Below, piece by piece: positions 60,043-64,000 of a stretch of 64,000 bases of DNA. The position numbers and the translations under genes were made by a program. The DNA comes from Clostridia bacterium UC5.1-1C12 (GTDB lineage Bacteria > Bacillota_I > Bacilli_A > Erysipelotrichales > Erysipelotrichaceae). The stretch spans positions 142,651 through 206,650 of the forward strand of contig BBZX01000006.1 of assembly GCA_001305055.1 (NCBI GenBank), given 5' to 3'. Each line of letters opens with the position of its first letter. Within the stretch, counting starts at the first letter, position 1. Under the pieces are notes generated by a model, which did no database searches, was not told where the DNA came from, and saw nothing but the letters and a program-made list of their open reading frames with translations.

Positions 60043-60727
60043 TTTTGTATCCAATGCCCCACACCACCTTTAAGTACTCTGGCTCTTTAGAGTTAATTTC
60101 GATTTTCTCACGAATTCTGCGTATATGTACCATTACTGTATTTTCACAGGAATAAGCTTCTTCATCCCAGACACGGCGATATATTTCTTCAGCCGGAAAC
60201 ACTCTGCCTAAATTACGCATCAGCAGGTCAATGATCTTAGTTTCTATCGCTGTAAGCTTTACCGGCTCATCATCCGCAAATAGCGAACGCTCATCCACAT
60301 GATAACGCAGTCTTCCATTGTTTATAACGTTGACGGAGTTAACACTGTTGATATCGCCAAGCCGCGTATATCGTCTTAAATGACTTCTGACTCTGGCAAC
60401 TAATTCCTGTGAGTTATAAGGTTTTGTGATATAATCATCAGCTCCCATGGACAGCCCTAAAACCTTATCCGTGTCTTCACTCTTGGCACTTAATACAATA
60501 ATCGGCAGATTACGTCTTTCGCGTATCTTCATGATGGCAGATAAGCCGTCTAATTTAGGCATCATGACATCAATCAGAATCAATTGAATGGAATGCTGAG
60601 CAATCAGCTCAAGTGCCTGTACACCATCATAGGCTTTTAAAACATGATAGCCTTCCTTTTCTAACAGGATTGCGATGGCTTTCACAATTTCATGATCATC
60701 ATCAACTACAAGCACACATTCATTCAT
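60017..60727 (-). CDS. OmpR/PhoB family response regulator
   Basis: 236 residues, intact. Receiver domain with phospho-Asp in LILIDVMMPKLDG (near residue 53), then a winged-helix DNA-binding domain (AIETKIIDLLMRNLGRVFPAEEIYRRVW, TVMVHIRRIREKIE). AAGGAGGGG precedes the ATG. It partners the kinase encoded next. A direct repeat upstream fits autoregulation. Confidence 0.94.
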   Translation of the reverse strand: MNECVLVVDDDHEIVKAIAILLEKEGYHVLKAYDGVQALELIAQHSIQLILIDVMMPKLDGLSAIMKIRERRNLPIIVLSAKSEDTDKVLGLSMGADDYITKPYNSQELVARVRSHLRRYTRLGDINSVNSVNVINNGRLRYHVDERSLFADDEPVKLTAIETKIIDLLMRNLGRVFPAEEIYRRVWDEEAYSCENTVMVHIRRIREKIEINSKEPEYLKVVWGIGYKIEKMEKNI

Positions 60728-60767
60728 CTTAACCCCTCCTTGGCCTGTCTATATAATAGGACACGGT

Positions 60768-60808
60768 TCTTACAAAAAGCAGAACGCTTTTCTTAAATAA
60801 ATCTTACA
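60768..60808 (-). promoter_or_regulatory. OmpR-type direct repeats upstream of the response regulator
   Basis: TCTTACA (60768-60774), TCTTAAA (60791-60797) and TCTTACA (60802-60808) on the plus strand, spaced 23 and 11 bp; a fourth copy is at 60882. An 11-bp period is the usual spacing for winged-helix response regulators. Confidence 0.5.
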
Positions 60809-60905
60809 TGATATAAGAATTGTATCATTGTCGGAAATAAAAGTCATCCTTAGCTGCTATAACCTGCCAAATCTTCATTTATCTTACATTAAAGCTTAGA
60901 GCCAT

Positions 60906-60947
60906 AGAAAAAAGTGCTGAAACTCATTACGAATTTCAACACTTTTT
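60906..60947 (-). terminator. Rho-independent terminator of the cold-shock gene
   Basis: Minus-strand stem AAAAGTGTTGAAA / TTTCAGCACTTTT with one mismatch and an 11-base loop, followed by TTCTATGG. Placed 11 bases after the stop. Confidence 0.85.
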
Positions 60948-60957
60948 ATGTTTTTAA

Positions 60958-61161
60958 TTAAGCTATTAAAGTGACATCTGCAGCCTGTTCGCCGCGGTTT
61001 CCTTCAACAATGGCAAATCTGACACGCTGACCTTCATTTAAAGTCTTAAAGCCATCAATTTGAATTGCTGAATAATGAATGAAAATTTCTTTTCCGCTTT
61101 CTTCAGTAATAAACCCATAGCCCTTTTCTGCATTAAAAAATTTAACTGTTCCTGTACTCAT
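60958..61161 (-). CDS. Cold-shock protein (CspA family)
   Basis: 67 residues from ATG 61161, with GGAGGT upstream; the frame extends further 5' without a ribosome site. RNP1 (KGYGFIT) and RNP2 (EIFIHYS) motifs are intact. A single-stranded nucleic acid chaperone. The preceding leader is long, as for cold-regulated csp genes. Confidence 0.96.
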   Translation of the reverse strand: MSTGTVKFFNAEKGYGFITEESGKEIFIHYSAIQIDGFKTLNEGQRVRFAIVEGNRGEQAADVTLIA

Positions 61162-61456
61162 TTTAGTACCTCCATTTTGTTCTGTAAACAAGCTGAAGTC
61201 GATAGGTATAAAAAACACATTCTTCCTTGTACCTAAGACATAAATACAACTCTCGAATGTGAATAAGTGAATTATAGATATTGCTTTGAATTACTTGTTC
61301 ATCATAAGCTTTATCAGCCGGATAGTCAAGCTATTTCGAAAAATAATGCGAATATTAGCTTTTAACTCATATTGTGGTAAATAAAGTATCGTTTAATTTT
61401 GCTGTACCAGACAAGATGCGTTATATTTATTATATTAATCATTTATGAGCATCGGT
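61162..61456 (-). other. Long AT-rich leader of the cold-shock gene and intergenic region
   Basis: No gene is seen here. A long 5' untranslated leader is typical of csp mRNAs and can fold into thermosensitive structures, but I cannot assign a transcription start. The distal part is the spacer to the divergent secreted-protein operon. Confidence 0.45.
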
Positions 61457-61491
61457 CTTTAACCTTTCTTTAACCATCGATTTGATATAGT
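61457..61491 (+). promoter_or_regulatory. Response regulator box and -10 for the secreted-protein/RR/kinase operon
   Basis: CTTTAACC at 61457-61464 and 61468-61475, an exact direct repeat with an 11-bp period, overlaps the expected -35 position. TATAGT at 61486-61491 is the -10. This is how OmpR-family activators usually bind, so autoregulation by the downstream regulator is likely. Confidence 0.65.
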
Positions 61492-61545
61492 TACCATGCA
61501 ATCACAAGTACTCACATCTGATGAATACCTAAGGAGGATCATAAC

Positions 61546-61850
61546 ATGATTAAAAAAATTGCATTTGGTTTATTGAGCGTTTCAGCGCTTACTATGCTTA
61601 CAGCATTGCCGGCATTCGCAGCTGGTGAAACAGATATTGCGGCGGAAATTACACCTGGCGTTTCAGTTGAAGAAGTTCCGCAGTCACTGATGGAGGAAAT
61701 ACTGAAGGTGAAATTCAGAATTTAGACTTAGGAAATGATGGAGATGGTGATGCCTTCATCATGGATAATGGCGAAAAGGTTTATATTACCACAGCGGCCG
61801 GAACTCTTGATGACAGTAATGTGACTATAACTTTCAAAGAAGCAAAATAA
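61546..61850 (+). CDS. Small secreted acidic protein (frameshift)
   Basis: AAGGAGG precedes ATG 61546. A classic signal peptide MIKKIAFGLLSVSALTMLTA with cleavage after PAFA. One base is missing near 61690; the joined mature protein is about 75 residues, Asp/Glu/Gly/Asn-rich (for example NDGDGDAFIMDNGEK) and ends with strand-like VTITFKEAK. No family recognised. First gene of a two-component operon, so it may be a target, or an input ligand, of that system. Confidence 0.7.
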
Positions 61851-61897
61851 ATATTTATTTGTGATTGTTTAAATAAACAGATAAGGATGTGAGACAA

Positions 61898-62581
61898 ATG
61901 AAGATTTTGATTGTAGAAGATGAAAAAGATATGCAGCAGGCACTGTGCTATGGTATGCGTAAATGCGGTTATGCCGTAGATTCTGCCGATAATGGTCAAG
62001 ATGCTGTCGAGCTCAGTGAATACAATGATTATGATTTAGTGATCCTTGATCTTAATCTTCCCGGCATGGATGGTTTAAATGTGCTTAAACATATCCGTGA
62101 AAAAGATCTGCCAGCTAAAGTGCTGATTCTGTCCGCGCGCTGTGATATTAGTGATAAGATTAAAGGATTAGATGGAGGGGCCAGTGATTATATGACCAAA
62201 CCCTTTCATTTTAAGGAACTAGAGGCTCGAGTACGTGTCCTGCTTCGGCGTACCTTTATTCAGGATGAGGCTGCCCTTTCACGGGGCGGTCTTTATCTGG
62301 ATATGAATAAAAAGCAGGCTAGCTTCAAGGATGTACCAATTGAACTGTCAATGCGTGAGTTTTCAATTTTAGAATACCTGATGATAAATATGGGACGGCC
62401 GGTCAGTGCTGAGGAATTACTTGAACATGTCTGTGACAGTGAAGCAGATCCTTTTTCCAATCAAATCAAGGTTTATATCAGTACCATTCGCCGAAAGCTG
62501 GCAGTCCACAGTGATGAGAATATTATTAAAAATATCAGAGGGGTTGGTTATGTAATTAAAAAGGAGGATTCTGAATGCTGA
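61898..62581 (+). CDS. OmpR/PhoB family response regulator
   Basis: 227 residues from ATG 61898 (MKILIVEDEKDMQQAL). Phospho-Asp is in LVILDLNLPGMDGL near residue 51. The winged helix carries MREFSILEYLMINMGRPVSAEEL and KVYISTIRRKL. The stop overlaps the kinase start. Intact. Confidence 0.95.
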   Translation: MKILIVEDEKDMQQALCYGMRKCGYAVDSADNGQDAVELSEYNDYDLVILDLNLPGMDGLNVLKHIREKDLPAKVLILSARCDISDKIKGLDGGASDYMTKPFHFKELEARVRVLLRRTFIQDEAALSRGGLYLDMNKKQASFKDVPIELSMREFSILEYLMINMGRPVSAEELLEHVCDSEADPFSNQIKVYISTIRRKLAVHSDENIIKNIRGVGYVIKKEDSEC

Positions 62582-63758
62582 AAAATTATCACTGCGGGCT
62601 AGATTAACATTGTTATCCACGCTGCTGACTACAAGTATGGCTGTCATTTTAACATGTTTCTTTATGTTTAACGCAGACCGGATTTTTGTGAAGGATCTGC
62701 CGATTGTATTTACTGCTCCTGATTCAGATGCCGTACTGACATTTAAAGCGGCTGAACCTTCGGGTGCTCTTGTTGACTCCGAAATGCTGGATCAAAAGTC
62801 AGAGACTGTTTCCAATAACAACATCGATATGCTAGTTACTTTAACACAGGCGACACGTCAATTTAATTTATGGGGGATTGCAGGCTTATTCTTAATTACT
62901 CTGCTTGGCGGCGCGGCAGCCTGGCTGATGGCCGGCAAGGCATTGAAGCCTGTCAGAGAGTTATCTTCAGCGATTGAAAAGGTCAGTGACAACGATTTAT
63001 CGCTGCATGTAGATACTAATGAGCGTGAGGATGAAATAAGTCAGTTAGGTAAATCATTTAATACGATGATGGATAAAGTCAATAGTTCCTTTGAACGGCA
63101 GAAAAGATTCAGCGCAAATGCAGCTCATGAGTTAAAAACACCATTGGCAACGATACAAGTGGGCCTTGATGTTTTAGAGCTAGATGAAAAGCCTAAACAG
63201 GAACAAATGGAATGGGCATTAACAGTAACAAAAGCAAATACTGAGCGAATGATTGCATTAGTTGAAAGTTTATTTACGTTATCTTCAGATAAAGAATGTA
63301 ATATGAGTGATATCATAGACATACAAGACGTTTTTACACGCATAATTGATGAACTCGCGGCACAAATCGACAGCCGGCACATACAGGTTACAATGCAGAT
63401 TGCTGATGATTTAAAGCTTAAAGGAAATGCCGTTATGCTGTATCGCGCCTTGTTTAATCTTGTGGAAAATGCGATTAAGTATAATATTGAAAATGGCACT
63501 ATTCTGATAACGGCTATCAAAGAGGAAGCTTACATCAAGATATCTGTCAGTGACAGCGGCATCGGTATTAATAATGAAGATGTGCAGCATATATTCGAAC
63601 CGTTTTATCGTGCAGACCAGTCACGTTCACGGTTAAGGGGCGGATCAGGTTTAGGTTTATCGTTGGTGAATGATATAATAAAAAAACATGATGCTGAAAT
63701 TGATGTAGACAGCCAGCCTAATAGGGGCACTGTTTTTACTGTAGTGTTTAAAAGATAA
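62575..63758 (+). CDS. Sensor histidine kinase, HAMP type (frameshift at the start)
   Basis: AAGGAGG precedes ATG 62575, overlapping the regulator stop. One A missing in the five-A run at 62581-62585 restores MLKKLSLRARLTLLST. Two membrane helices flank an extracellular domain of about 65 residues, then HAMP (AGKALKPVRELSSAIEKVSD), HisKA (SANAAHELKTPLATIQ), and HATPase (NLVENAIKYN, GGSGLGLSLVNDI). About 394 residues. It resembles CutS/BaeS-like envelope kinases. Confidence 0.93.
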
Positions 63759-63890
63759 ACAAATGATTAAGGGGAAGCAATATCATTTAGCTATAAAACA
63801 TTTTACAGTTTATCGTAATATCATTTTCAACTTTAACTTGAGGCAATCTGACAGAAAATCAGTTATTTTCAAAAGAAATCACTTTTAGTC

Positions 63891-63919
63891 TTGATAATTT
63901 AGTTAAAATAGGTTAAAAT
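63891..63919 (+). promoter_or_regulatory. Promoter of the tRNA-Leu gene
   Basis: -35 TTGATA (63891-63896), exactly 17 bases, -10 TAAAAT (63914-63919), placing the start about 5 bases before the tRNA. The 130 bases before it hold no gene. Confidence 0.75.
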
Positions 63920-63931
63920 TATCAAGCAGAT

Positions 63932-64000
63932 GCAGAAGTGGTGAAACGGCAGACACGCTGTCTTCAGGTGGCAGTGCACACACGTGCGTGAGGGTTCAAA
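63932..64000 (+). tRNA. tRNA-Leu (CAG), cut by the window end
   Basis: Acceptor strand GCAGAAG, D arm GTG...AACGGCAGAC, anticodon stem CTGTC / GGCAG with loop TTCAGGT (anticodon CAG at 63965-63967), a long class II variable arm (TGCACACACGTGCG) and the start of the T arm (GAGGGTTCAAA). The 3' end is beyond the window. Confidence 0.92.

Noticed and set aside
61731..61740. Sixth copy of the palindrome half site near 61.7 kb
   Set aside because: Only one half (TTAGGAAA) is present and it lies inside the coding region of the secreted protein.
1..64000. Stop-codon reassignment as the cause of broken frames
   Set aside because: The premature stops are of all three kinds and the similarity resumes in a different frame, so it is a frameshift and not recoding.
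1..64000. CRISPR array, insertion sequence, integrase or prophage
   Set aside because: I saw no repeat-spacer pattern, no transposase or integrase motifs and no phage structural genes.

Overview
This 64 kb window looks like a chromosomal segment of a low-to-mid GC Bacillota (Firmicutes) gut commensal, most plausibly an Erysipelotrichia-type organism. The reasons are the sporulation-linked genes yabP, yabQ and spoVT beside divIC, rqcP, mfd and pth, several PTS systems with PRD regulators, strong AGGAGG ribosome sites, and many enzymes for host glycans, peptides and nucleosides. The taxon is inferred from gene style and is not proven. The window ends inside a tRNA-Leu(CAG).

Layout. 0-6.5 kb: the end of an S9 peptidase, LysR and MATE genes, a YtaF/MntP-like membrane protein, an AT-hook-like protein and an HNH nuclease. 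6.5-7.5 kb: yabP-yabQ-divIC. 7.6-11 kb: a bacteriocin-type cassette (lactococcin-972-group ABC transporter plus an unrecognised secreted peptide). 11-13.5 kb: AraC regulator, PHP phosphatase, GNAT. 13.5-24 kb: one long minus-strand operon with an ADP-ribosylglycohydrolase, a BMP/ABC nucleoside importer, a nucleoside hydrolase, an M20 amidohydrolase and an alpha-L-fucosidase. 24-26 kb: a SUFU/DUF4272 pair. 26-38.8 kb: a dispersed PTS and glyco-amino-acid/peptide catabolic system with its own PRD regulator. 39-44 kb: rqcP-spoVT-mfd-pth. 44-47.6 kb: membrane proteins and small regulators. 47.7-57.7 kb: a mannose-family PTS operon with a deacetylase, a ceramidase-like hydrolase, MBL, HAD and MATE proteins and a second PRD regulator. 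57.8-63.8 kb: two two-component systems, a cold-shock gene and a small secreted protein.

Two structural points stand out. First, five copies of an 18-bp palindrome (consensus TTTCCTAA-N2-TTAGGAAA) lie upstream of five transcription units between 29.2 and 38.8 kb. At three of them the palindrome is exactly 31 bp from a TATAAT box, at the others 29 and 32 bp. This joins the PTS EIIA operon (with glycosylasparaginase, a MupG-like phosphoglycosidase and CutC), a YitT protein, the PRD regulator itself, the EIIB-EIIC-peptidase operon and an RDD protein into one apparent regulon. Second, the conserved block pth-mfd-spoVT-rqcP / yabP-yabQ-divIC is present on one strand but split by about 31.6 kb of accessory genes.

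A caution for every gene entry: about forty reading frames are interrupted by single-base frameshifts, often in short homopolymers, with recognisable protein continuing in the next frame. They hit housekeeping genes such as mfd, so they look mostly like sequencing or assembly indels rather than decay. I give the reconstructed gene spans and flag each shift.
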